Positions 1 to 6,465 of a DNA stretch of 7,483 nucleotides are shown here, piece by piece; position 1 is the stretch's first letter, and each line of letters begins with the position of its first letter. The stretch is taken from contig CANMEW010000065.1 in NCBI GenBank assembly GCA_947496905.1, forward strand, positions 1 through 7,483. Direction: 5' to 3'. Position numbers and translations under genes: made by a program. Below the pieces are notes generated by a model. That model made no database searches, was not told the DNA's origin, and saw only the letters and a program-made list of their open reading frames with translations. Source of the stretch: Rickettsiales bacterium (GTDB lineage Bacteria > Pseudomonadota > Alphaproteobacteria > Rickettsiales > UBA1997).

Positions 1-246
1 ACGGAGAAATTGCCGAAGGAAATCGAGCAAAAAATTCTCGGCAATTTATCGACACCATTACCTCCCGCTGTCATGAATACAGTCGTCAATTTCTTTCAAG
101 AGCAGAATCAGGCTGCTGTTGCGAGGGTCGCTGCTGCTGAGAAGGCTACTACTGCAAATACACCACCTCCTCCGCCATCACCATCCACGCAAAATTCAAG
201 CAGCTCTAGGGTATTAGATGAAAATAAAAAAGGAGGCAGGGAATAG
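1..246 (+). CDS. 3' end of an unrecognised protein with a low-complexity tail (partial)
   Basis: The frame is open from the first base of the window to a TAG at 244-246, so this is most likely the last 81 codons of a gene that starts upstream. A TTG at 10-12 could serve as a start, but no clear ribosome binding site can be seen before it. The visible protein begins with a charged, helix-prone stretch (PKEIEQKILGNL), continues with a segment containing VVNFFQEQNQAAVARVAAAEKA, probably helical, and ends in a run of five prolines and serine/asparagine-rich sequence with a charged end (ENKKGGRE). I do not recognise a family. The stretch is less AT-rich than the murG-asmA block, as is the broken gene at the right end, which hints at accessory origin. 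It is convergent with the AsmA-family gene, and its last codons lie inside the hairpin that appears to terminate that gene's operon. Confidence 0.5.
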   Translation, partial: TEKLPKEIEQKILGNLSTPLPPAVMNTVVNFFQEQNQAAVARVAAAEKATTANTPPPPPSPSTQNSSSSRVLDENKKGGRE

Positions 247-262
247 TCGAGCCCTACCTCCT
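221..262 (-). terminator. Probable intrinsic terminator of the leftward murG-RodZ-AsmA operon
   Basis: AGGAGGCAGGG (231-241) and CCCTACCTCCT (252-262) form an 11-bp stem with one mismatch and a 10-base loop. Read on the minus strand, the stem is followed at once by TTTTTATTTT (230-221), the usual layout of a rho-independent terminator. On the plus strand the stem has no T-run after it, so it should act leftward only. It lies about 200 bp past the AsmA stop, with the palindromic element in between, and it overlaps the last codons of the convergent left-end gene. Folding energy was not computed. Confidence 0.6.
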
Positions 263-283
263 AGCGGGAAGGAAGTTTGAAAG

Positions 284-447
284 TAGACACTGTTAGCTAA
301 TTATTTTTTTCGGGATTTTTCGTTAATTTTTAGCGATTTTTTTACAAAATTTTGCCGATGTATTCTACATACCTCAAAAAATTTTGTGAAAAAATGAGCC
401 AAAATTGACGGAAAAGAGCGGAGAAAATAATTAGCTAACAGTGTCTA
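284..447. mobile_element. MITE-like palindromic element with TA-flanked terminal inverted repeats
   Basis: A 22-bp perfect inverted repeat beginning GACACTGTTAGCTAATTA lies at 286-307 and, reversed, at 424-445. Each copy is bordered outside by TA (284-285 and 446-447). The internal arms also pair imperfectly about the same centre (365.5): ACAAAATTTT at 344-353 mirrors AAAATTTTGT at 378-387, and ATGTA/TACAT surround the middle with a small offset. The 160-bp body has no coding capacity. A short element with TA on both sides is typical of miniature elements mobilised by IS630/Tc1-mariner-type transposases, which duplicate TA; assignment to that family is inference because no transposase lies in the window. 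It begins 12 bp past the AsmA stop, so the leftward mRNA would carry it as a long hairpin in its 3' untranslated region. Confidence 0.65.
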
Positions 448-459
448 AGGCTCGAATAC

Positions 460-3400
460 TTACGGATTTGACGAGATTGGAGCTGGAGACTCAGCTGGAA
501 TTGAGTTTGAATCCGGAGTTGTAGATGCAGTCGGCGCTGGGGTTGTCACTGACTTAGAGAGTCCGAGATATTGCTTAGCTTGGTCAAGATTTGTACTTTG
601 CGAGAGGTCGTTAATGCCACCTTTGAGGTTGGTTGCGATGTTGATTGGCATTTGTTTCTGACGAGTGCCAGTCAGGAAAATTGCGTTGAATAAAAGGTCT
701 GCTGTAGCGGTTTCAGAGTTAATCGTGCCGGATAAAATCCCGTTTACCGCAGGAGCGGTAACATTGATGCGTAAGCGTCCTTCCTTGCCACCATTGATTT
801 GAATGGTGCCGTTAGCTTGCTTGAAAGCTGTTTTAGCTTGCGGGTTGAACAGAATTTTTTCCAGACTTTGCAGCTCTTGTCGATTTGCCTGTGGCTGAAA
901 CATTTTTTGTACTAGGCTGCTCAAGCCATAACCATCAAGGCTTGGGGCGTTGGCATTAAATTTTATTTCGCTAGTAATTTGCTTGACGAATTCCTCTTTT
1001 TTATTTGCTGAAGAGGTGATGCTAGCGGAGATGTTGCTGATTCCAGAGATGCTTTTGATCCCAAAAAAATCAGACAGAAATGGCTGCAAAGAAGCGTTGC
1101 TGAAAGTTAGATTTCCATTGATGGTTTTGCTTGATTTAATGCCAATCAAACCCTTGTAGGAGAAGCTCCCACCGTAGAGGTCACATTTCAATTCTGAGGC
1201 ATTAATATTGCCGTCAACTAGCCTTCCTCCCAGTTTCAAATTCTTCACTTTGAGATCGTCAATTTCCAAATTATTGAGATTGAAAGAGATGTTCCCATCA
1301 AATCCTTCTAGAGATGGCATCGAGAAAAACTGATCGAAAAAATTGTAATTTTTAATTTTGCTTGTTGCTGCCGCGATTTTTTCTTTCCCCTCTTCAGCTG
1401 CTTCTTTCCCCTCTTCAGCTGCTTCTTTCGGCGCTTCAGCCGCTACACTTTCAAGCGCTAATTCACTTTTACGCAAGGTTTCGTAGTGGAAATTGTCGGC
1501 CGTAATATTCATTTCGAATCGCGGATTTTGTCCGCTAATGTCCATCGCCAAATTGGCTTTGAGACTAGTTTTTTCCGACTTCAATTTGAGGTCAGTGATT
1601 TCGAGATAACCACGTCCGAACCTTAATTTTACTGACTGCTCAGGGAACTCCTCTCCTTTATAAATCAATTTGTCGAAGGTAAATGAAGCATCGTTCGATG
1701 AAGAGATGTCGTTCAACCACAATAGTTTTTTAAGGAGTAATCCGGGCGAGAGGTAGGCATTTTGCCCAGAGGTAAGGAAGTAGTCGTCGATGTTGAAGCT
1801 GCTCGCTTGAAAGCGACTGACGATGCTGTTGTTGCTGCCTCCACTGTCGACTCGTAACTCGCCCAGAAATTCACTCTGACCGTTATTTAAGTTGAGGTAG
1901 AGGTTGCTAAGCGCGACGCTGTTTGGTGAAAGCAAGATGTTGGAATAGAGATTGTATTCTTTGAGATTGTCGAATTTCAGATTTTGCGATTCGATTTTTA
2001 GCCACTTGAAAACTTCTTTTAGGCTCTTGCCGGTGGCGTCAAAGGTACCAACAAATTTTGGTAATTCTGTGCTGTTGTCGAGCGTGCCATTAATGCGGAA
2101 TAGCCCTTCGCCCGGCACCAAAAATGTCATCGGCAAAACTAAAATTTCTCCGTGATTTGAAACGGTTAAGTAAAGATCCACATCCTTCACCTCACCCTCC
2201 AAATATTTAATATTTTTAACTTTAATTTCTGCAGTGAGGTCGAAATTTTTTATTTTTTCTGTGAAATTTAAATCGACGGAATCCGCCTCTTTCGCGACCT
2301 CTTTTGGTGATTCATCAATCAGTATGGAAGTGGCATTTTCCTGAGTTACTGTGCTGTCAGGATTATTTTTTTCGGCAGTATTTTTTTCAGTGGGAGCTGT
2401 GACTTTTGAAGTTTCAGCAGGAGGATTTTGAATTTTATTTTGAGGAATTTCAGCGACTGCAATTGTGACTGCTTCAGCAGACCAGACATTGTCAAAATCA
2501 AAATTGTCCAAATCTAAATCGACGTCAATTAGTGGAATTTTTTTGGTAAAATCTAAGTTAATTTCACCTTTGCCGCTTACCAAACTTGAGCTGACTAGTA
2601 AATTTTTAATGGCGACTTCTTTGGATTTGGAATCGATGTCAGCGGTGATTTTTATTGGCTGCGCACTGTATTTTAGTTTGTTGGTAATTAGACCATTTTC
2701 ATCGATGTAGCTTTTGTAGAATGACTTCAATTCCAGAATTTCTGCCTCAATTTTTCCGGAAAAATCACTACCAAGAAATCCTAAATTTTCTGAAGAAATT
2801 TTTCCTTCTGCGCGCATTTTAATGACTGGAGAAGAGAGCTCAAAAAATGAGTCAGCGCTGCTTGAATTGGAGCTAAACTTGGCAAGAAATTTGAATTTAC
2901 TGGCAATGTCATTGGTGAGGAAATCGCCATTGGCGGCAATTTTTTTGTGACTAATTTTGGCGCTGGAATTGATCGATTTTATTTCTTTTTTGCGGGCAAA
3001 GCGGTCGAAAAAATTTACCTCACCATTTTCGATTTCGATTTGCTGAATGCTGCTAATGCTGAATTTAGAAGGGTTTATTTCATCGATGGAAAATAATTTT
3101 GAGCTAATTCCGGAGTCAATTTTTGACCCTTCTGCTTGAGGATTTTTTGCGAGCTCAGCAACGACTTTTGCAAATTTATTTTCGGACAATGCTGCTGCGG
3201 TGGCAAGAGGGTAACTTTCTAGCAAGGCCTCAGTGAAAGTTATTTTTTTGATCAACAGCCCTTCAGAAAATTTAAAAACCGGAAATTTTATTTTGACGGA
3301 TTTTGCGTAAAAATTGTAAATTTTTTCTGATTCTGAATTTTCAGATTTTGCCTTGTAGCTCTGTAGGTAGACGTCTTGCGCGGTGATTGATGGAGTTGGG

Positions 3401-3645
3401 AAGAGGCTAATTTTTACATCGCCGCTAATCGTAAAATTAGCGCCAGCAATGCGACTAACTTTTTGCGAGATTTGAAATTTTAGCGCCGAATTGTCGAAGA
3501 AAAATGGCAGGACTACAGCTAGCAAAATCGTGAATGAAAGCACTGCAACGCCAATTTTAAAACCCTCAGATTTCAAAAATTTACCCTTCAAATTTTTTGG
3601 ATTTATAGCGATTTTTTCTGTGCTTTTTTGGTCAGAGTTTTTCAT
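460..3645 (-). CDS. AsmA family protein, inner-membrane anchored, large periplasmic domain
   Basis: This 1061-residue protein has the layout of the AsmA family, bridge-like proteins anchored in the inner membrane with a large beta-rich periplasmic body, linked to outer-membrane assembly and phospholipid transport. A short basic cytoplasmic start is followed by one membrane segment at about residues 29-50 (IGVAVLSFTILLAVVLPFFF). The family's N-terminal region follows (KFQISQKVSRIAGANFTISGDVKISLFPTPSI, about 56-87, with the characteristic DV-LFPTP pattern). A low-complexity Glu/Asn/Pro/Thr linker lies near 388-462. Near 742-755 a seven-residue EAAEEGK unit is repeated. An AsmA-type C-terminal domain spans about 776-990, and a Pro/Ser/Thr tail ends the protein. 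E. coli AsmA is about 617 residues, so this one is long. The ATG directly follows the TAG of the RodZ-like gene with no gap and no clear Shine-Dalgarno sequence, so translation is probably coupled. The lipid role here is family knowledge; which paralogue it matches is undecided. Confidence 0.85.
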   Translation of the reverse strand: MKNSDQKSTEKIAINPKNLKGKFLKSEGFKIGVAVLSFTILLAVVLPFFFDNSALKFQISQKVSRIAGANFTISGDVKISLFPTPSITAQDVYLQSYKAKSENSESEKIYNFYAKSVKIKFPVFKFSEGLLIKKITFTEALLESYPLATAAALSENKFAKVVAELAKNPQAEGSKIDSGISSKLFSIDEINPSKFSISSIQQIEIENGEVNFFDRFARKKEIKSINSSAKISHKKIAANGDFLTNDIASKFKFLAKFSSNSSSADSFFELSSPVIKMRAEGKISSENLGFLGSDFSGKIEAEILELKSFYKSYIDENGLITNKLKYSAQPIKITADIDSKSKEVAIKNLLVSSSLVSGKGEINLDFTKKIPLIDVDLDLDNFDFDNVWSAEAVTIAVAEIPQNKIQNPPAETSKVTAPTEKNTAEKNNPDSTVTQENATSILIDESPKEVAKEADSVDLNFTEKIKNFDLTAEIKVKNIKYLEGEVKDVDLYLTVSNHGEILVLPMTFLVPGEGLFRINGTLDNSTELPKFVGTFDATGKSLKEVFKWLKIESQNLKFDNLKEYNLYSNILLSPNSVALSNLYLNLNNGQSEFLGELRVDSGGSNNSIVSRFQASSFNIDDYFLTSGQNAYLSPGLLLKKLLWLNDISSSNDASFTFDKLIYKGEEFPEQSVKLRFGRGYLEITDLKLKSEKTSLKANLAMDISGQNPRFEMNITADNFHYETLRKSELALESVAAEAPKEAAEEGKEAAEEGKEKIAAATSKIKNYNFFDQFFSMPSLEGFDGNISFNLNNLEIDDLKVKNLKLGGRLVDGNINASELKCDLYGGSFSYKGLIGIKSSKTINGNLTFSNASLQPFLSDFFGIKSISGISNISASITSSANKKEEFVKQITSEIKFNANAPSLDGYGLSSLVQKMFQPQANRQELQSLEKILFNPQAKTAFKQANGTIQINGGKEGRLRINVTAPAVNGILSGTINSETATADLLFNAIFLTGTRQKQMPINIATNLKGGINDLSQSTNLDQAKQYLGLSKSVTTPAPTASTTPDSNSIPAESPAPISSNP
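1381..1422 (-). repeat. 21-bp tandem repeat inside the AsmA-family gene
   Basis: Two identical 21-bp copies lie at 1381-1401 and 1402-1422, and a diverged third copy at 1423-1443. On the minus strand they encode EAAEEGK twice (residues about 742-755), preceded by the related EAPKEAA. The unit is a multiple of three, so copy-number change would lengthen or shorten a charged, probably helical or disordered linker without shifting the frame. It sits just before the AsmA-type C-terminal domain. Confidence 0.85.
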
Positions 3646-4221
3646 CTAAAGGTCGGTTTTTTCTAATTCTAGAATCAGACTCTGATTGGTGATTAGGTTA
3701 CTCTTATTTTCGCTGGAATTGTAGATGGAAAGCAGCTCTAAGAACAGCAAAATTGAGATTAACAAAAAGTTGAGAACACTGTCCTTGTTTGGAGTCAGAT
3801 CGACATTCTCTCCGATGTTTAGTAGTAAATGTTTTTTATTTTCGACGTTCGATTTAATCGGCAAAACCTTCAGCCTTTCCTCGATGGTTTTTTGATCAAT
3901 TTTTAAAAATTTTGCGTAGGAGCGAATTAATCCCGGCGCGTACAGGCTTTTTGCAATGCGGGCAATCTCGTCATTTTCAATCGCCGAAATGTCACTTGGT
4001 TTGATCCTCAAGTAAGTGCTGATGTCAGATATTTCCATTTTTAAATCCTGACGCCTTTCCCTCAAAAATTGTCCCAAAGAAATTTCCTGCACAATTTCCG
4101 GAGAAGCTTCTGCTGCAATTTCTTCTAAAATTTTTTTTGTGACTACTTCTGAAATCTCAACAAGCGCAGGCATTGCCGGCGTTTTTATTTTTTTCGTGGT
4201 TCGTGTATTTTTTTTAATCAT
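3646..4221 (-). CDS. RodZ-like protein: N-terminal helix-turn-helix plus one membrane segment, no periplasmic domain
   Basis: The 191-residue product carries a RodZ-type helix-turn-helix domain at about 49-117. LGQFLRERRQDLKMEISDIS begins it, then the pattern YLRIKPSDISAIEND and the tail APGLIRSYAKFLKID match the family's usual 'tkI...yLxaiE...y.rGflR.YA..L.ld'. RodZ is the bitopic membrane protein that joins MreB filaments to the cell-wall elongation machinery; the domain binds MreB rather than DNA. One hydrophobic segment at about 148-166 (SVLNFLLISILLFLELLSI) precedes only about 25 residues, so the periplasmic beta domain of full-length RodZ (about 300 or more residues) is missing. The ATG at 4221 gives an 8-bp overlap with murG (ATGATTAA), typical of coupling; a longer frame from 4275 would overlap murG by 62 bp and adds residues unlike the family. 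Residues 1-48 are a Lys-rich, then acidic extension. The domain call is firm; a true RodZ role is less so. Confidence 0.75.
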   Translation of the reverse strand: MIKKNTRTTKKIKTPAMPALVEISEVVTKKILEEIAAEASPEIVQEISLGQFLRERRQDLKMEISDISTYLRIKPSDISAIENDEIARIAKSLYAPGLIRSYAKFLKIDQKTIEERLKVLPIKSNVENKKHLLLNIGENVDLTPNKDSVLNFLLISILLFLELLSIYNSSENKSNLITNQSLILELEKTDL

Positions 4222-5395
4222 TGAGCAGTTGGGCAAGATTTTCTGTGGCGTCAAGAACCGCCAAAGAGGCGGCATTGTCTGACATTTTTTTTAGGGTGGC
4301 GGGATTGTTGATTAGGTTTTTTAACAGCTCATTCATTTTGTTGATGGTGAATTCTTTTTCTGTCACAACGATCGCCGCTCCATGTTTTTCAAGGTAGCGG
4401 GCATTTTTTTCTTGATGATCATCAGCAGAAAGTGCGAATGGAACTAGAATCATCGGTTTTTTTGCAGCGCAAAATTCAAAAATTGAAGATGAGCCAGAGC
4501 GAGCAATGACAAGCTGTGAGCGCTCAATTAAGCTTGGCATGTTTTTAAAAAACGAATTCATCGTGATGTTAATGTCGAAAGATTTGTACTTTTCGAAAGT
4601 CTCTTGCAGCAGCTCCTCACGGCATTGCTGCACCAGTTTGATGCTATTTTTTAAATCTCTGTTCAGGTTAAAAAAAGCCATTGGCAAAATTTCGCTAAAA
4701 ATTTTTGCACCGCCGGATCCGCCAATTACCAAGATGTTAAACAATCCCTCTGCGTAATCAGCGTCATCTTCTGAAGAATTTTCTGGGTAAAAATCGGACG
4801 CCAAAATTACGTCGTAACCCATTTTATTGTGGGGAATTTCTGCGATTTTTTTAGCCTGCGGTAGACTGTAGGAAATTTTATTTAACTCCAAAATTTCTGC
4901 GCGCACAGGGTTTCCGGTGAATGTGGTTTTGTGTGAAATTGTCGCGCAAATTCCGGAAGTTTCAGCGAAGGAAAGAGCAATTTTTTTGGCATATTTGGCA
5001 AAGATTCTGTTAACTTTTCCTAGGTGAGAATTTTGTTCGTGGAGAATAATTTTGGTTTTGGTAATAATGGCTGCAATCAGGACTGGAAAGGTTGAATATC
5101 CACCAAAAGCTACGACATATTTTGGTCGTAATTTTAAAAAAAAATAGAGCGACTGAATGATTCCAATGGTAATTTTTACAGCGGCTTTGAGTAGGTCGGT
5201 TGGATTTTTTTTGAATTGTGAAGAGCTGATTATTTTTGACTGAAATTGGTCACTCTCTTGGATGTAGCTGCGGTATTTTTCGTCGCCAAAAAAAAATATT
5301 TCGAATTTTTTTTGTGACAGGTGAGTGGCTAAGCAGCGCGCTGGAATGATGTGTCCACCAGTGCCGCCGCTAGTAATAAAAATTTTTGTGAGCAT
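4214..5395 (-). CDS. murG: UDP-N-acetylglucosamine--N-acetylmuramyl-(pentapeptide) pyrophosphoryl-undecaprenol N-acetylglucosamine transferase (MurG)
   Basis: MurG adds GlcNAc to lipid I to make lipid II on the cytoplasmic face of the inner membrane, the last cytoplasmic step of peptidoglycan synthesis. Family motifs appear in order along 393 residues: GGTGGH with IIPA at 10-18 (lipid I/glycosyltransferase loop), VVAFGGYSTFP at 94-104, HEQN at 119-122, GNPVR at 161-165, GGSGGAKIF at 225-233 (hinge between the two Rossmann domains), ARSGSSSIFEF at 298-308 and ADDHQEKNA at 324-332 (UDP-GlcNAc site). The usual length is about 355-365 residues. The excess is mostly one insertion near 177-218, rich in Glu, Asp and Ser, at the domain boundary. 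It heads a leftward operon with the RodZ-like and AsmA-family genes; none of the usual neighbours (ftsW, murC, murD) is visible. No key motif is missing, so it should be active. Confidence 0.95.
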   Translation of the reverse strand: MLTKIFITSGGTGGHIIPARCLATHLSQKKFEIFFFGDEKYRSYIQESDQFQSKIISSSQFKKNPTDLLKAAVKITIGIIQSLYFFLKLRPKYVVAFGGYSTFPVLIAAIITKTKIILHEQNSHLGKVNRIFAKYAKKIALSFAETSGICATISHKTTFTGNPVRAEILELNKISYSLPQAKKIAEIPHNKMGYDVILASDFYPENSSEDDADYAEGLFNILVIGGSGGAKIFSEILPMAFFNLNRDLKNSIKLVQQCREELLQETFEKYKSFDINITMNSFFKNMPSLIERSQLVIARSGSSSIFEFCAAKKPMILVPFALSADDHQEKNARYLEKHGAAIVVTEKEFTINKMNELLKNLINNPATLKKMSDNAASLAVLDATENLAQLLND

Positions 5396-5481
5396 GCAGT
5401 CTGCGGTCTAATTAAAATTGACAAATGTGAGTTGGTTCCTACGTTCACGCGCCTTCCTAGGGCCTGTTTTCAAACTTTTTA
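5396..5481. promoter_or_regulatory. Divergent murG/argF intergenic region, presumed to hold both promoters
   Basis: These 86 bp separate the outward-facing starts of murG and argF and must hold their promoters if each is transcribed from here. On the plus strand a perfect TTGACA lies at 5418-5423, but the best -10 at normal spacing (TACGTT, 5440-5445) matches TATAAT poorly. On the minus strand only weak AT-rich candidates around 5408-5418 can be seen. No operator or riboswitch is obvious. The stretch 5440-5470 is clearly less AT-rich than the rest and holds a CCTAGG palindrome; I cannot assign it a role. Confidence 0.3.
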
Positions 5482-6465
5482 ATGTTAAGAATGGTTAAGC
5501 ATTTCATCGATTTAGACAAAATAAGCGCTAAGGATTTGCGCGAAATAATCACTTTGGCTAAGGATTTAAAAAAAGAAAAAAATACTGCCAAGCAGGCAAA
5601 ATTACTGCCTCACAAAAGCTTGGCGATGATTTTTGAAAAAAATTCCACCCGAACCAGAGTGTCGTTTGAAGTTGGAATTAACCAGCTTGGCGGGCATGCA
5701 GTGGTGATGAATAAAAGTGACATGCAGCTTGGCAAGGGCGAGTCTGCCGAAGACACCGCAAAAGTTTTGTCTCGCTTCGTTGACGCAATCATGATTCGCT
5801 GCAACTCACATCAAACAATTTTGGATTTGGCGAAATTTTCTTCCGTTCCAGTAATTAATGCCCTCTCAGATTTTTCTCACCCCTGCCAAATTTTAGCCAG
5901 CATTCTAACTATTGAAGAGCATCTCGGAAAAATTTCTGGTAAAAAATTGGCTTGGTTCGGAGACGCGAACAACGTGCTTAATTCCTACATTCACGCCGCA
6001 AAAAGCTTTGGTTACGAGCTAGCAATTTCTACGCCGAAGGAGTTCGATTTCTGTAATACCGAAATCAAAAAGGCAAAAAACACTGGGGCAAAAAACACTG
6101 GGGCAAAAAACACTGGGGCAAAAAACACTGGGGCAAAAATTTCCTACTTTTTGGATGCAAAAAAAGCTGCGAAAGATGCTGATGTAATCATTTCCGACAC
6201 TTGGTTTTCAATGGGTGATGAGGCAGAAAAAAATGACGCTCTGAAGCAAAAAAAATTAAATCTCCTCATGCCTCACCAAGTGAATTCTGCGCTAATGAAG
6301 CTCGCAAAAAAGCATGCGATTTTTACCCACTGTCTGCCTGCTTACCGTGGCTTTGAGGTGACTGCTGATGTGATTGATTCGAAGAGGTCAGTGGTGTTTG
6401 ACGAGGTGGAAAATCGCCTCCATGTTCAGAAGGCGATTTTACTGTGGGTGATGAGAGGTTCTTAG
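5482..6465 (+). CDS. argF: Ornithine carbamoyltransferase (anabolic type)
   Basis: ArgF condenses ornithine with carbamoyl phosphate to give citrulline, the sixth step of arginine synthesis, in the cytoplasm as a trimer. Motifs along 327 residues: FEKNSTRTRVSFE (51-63; STRTR binds carbamoyl phosphate), HPCQ at 133-136, WFGDANNVLNS at 158-168, DTWFSMG at 239-245 (ornithine-binding loop) and HCLPAYRG at 283-290 with the catalytic cysteine, then a typical FDEVENRLHVQKAIL end. Length is slightly above the usual 305-315 because of an AKNTG repeat at 198-217. Two starts are possible: ATG 5482 and ATG 5491. The second begins MVKHFIDLDKIS, closer to family N-termini; neither has a strong Shine-Dalgarno sequence. 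It stands alone with no other arginine gene in the window, and its stop overlaps the stop of the convergent broken gene by 4 bp. Confidence 0.95.
   Translation: MLRMVKHFIDLDKISAKDLREIITLAKDLKKEKNTAKQAKLLPHKSLAMIFEKNSTRTRVSFEVGINQLGGHAVVMNKSDMQLGKGESAEDTAKVLSRFVDAIMIRCNSHQTILDLAKFSSVPVINALSDFSHPCQILASILTIEEHLGKISGKKLAWFGDANNVLNSYIHAAKSFGYELAISTPKEFDFCNTEIKKAKNTGAKNTGAKNTGAKNTGAKISYFLDAKKAAKDADVIISDTWFSMGDEAEKNDALKQKKLNLLMPHQVNSALMKLAKKHAIFTHCLPAYRGFEVTADVIDSKRSVVFDEVENRLHVQKAILLWVMRGS
6072..6140 (+). repeat. 15-bp tandem repeat, four exact copies, inside argF
   Basis: GGCAAAAAACACTGG occurs four times without a mismatch at 6072-6131, followed by a partial copy (6132-6139). In the argF frame it reads AKNTG four times (residues 198-217) and then AKISYFLDAKKAA, which looks like the normal continuation. 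So the ancestral form probably had one unit and three were added by slippage or unequal exchange. The unit is divisible by three, so the frame is kept. The position lies between the NNV stretch and the SMG loop in the second domain, a region of variable length in the family and likely a surface loop. Confidence 0.95.

Noticed and set aside
1028..1063. Apparent 18-bp tandem pair within the AsmA-family gene
   Set aside because: The two units differ at four of 18 positions and encode ordinary family-like sequence (GIKSIS, GISNIS); this is not a clear repeat expansion.
4222..4275. Longer start for the RodZ-like gene at 4275
   Set aside because: It would overlap murG by 62 bp, and the added residues do not resemble the family. 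The ATG at 4221 overlaps the murG stop by 8 bp in the usual coupling pattern.
5440..5475. Similarity of the murG/argF intergenic sequence to the sequence beside the left palindromic element (TTTCAAACTT)
   Set aside because: Only about nine to ten bases match (TTTCAAACT and neighbours), too few to claim a shared repeat or insertion sequence end.
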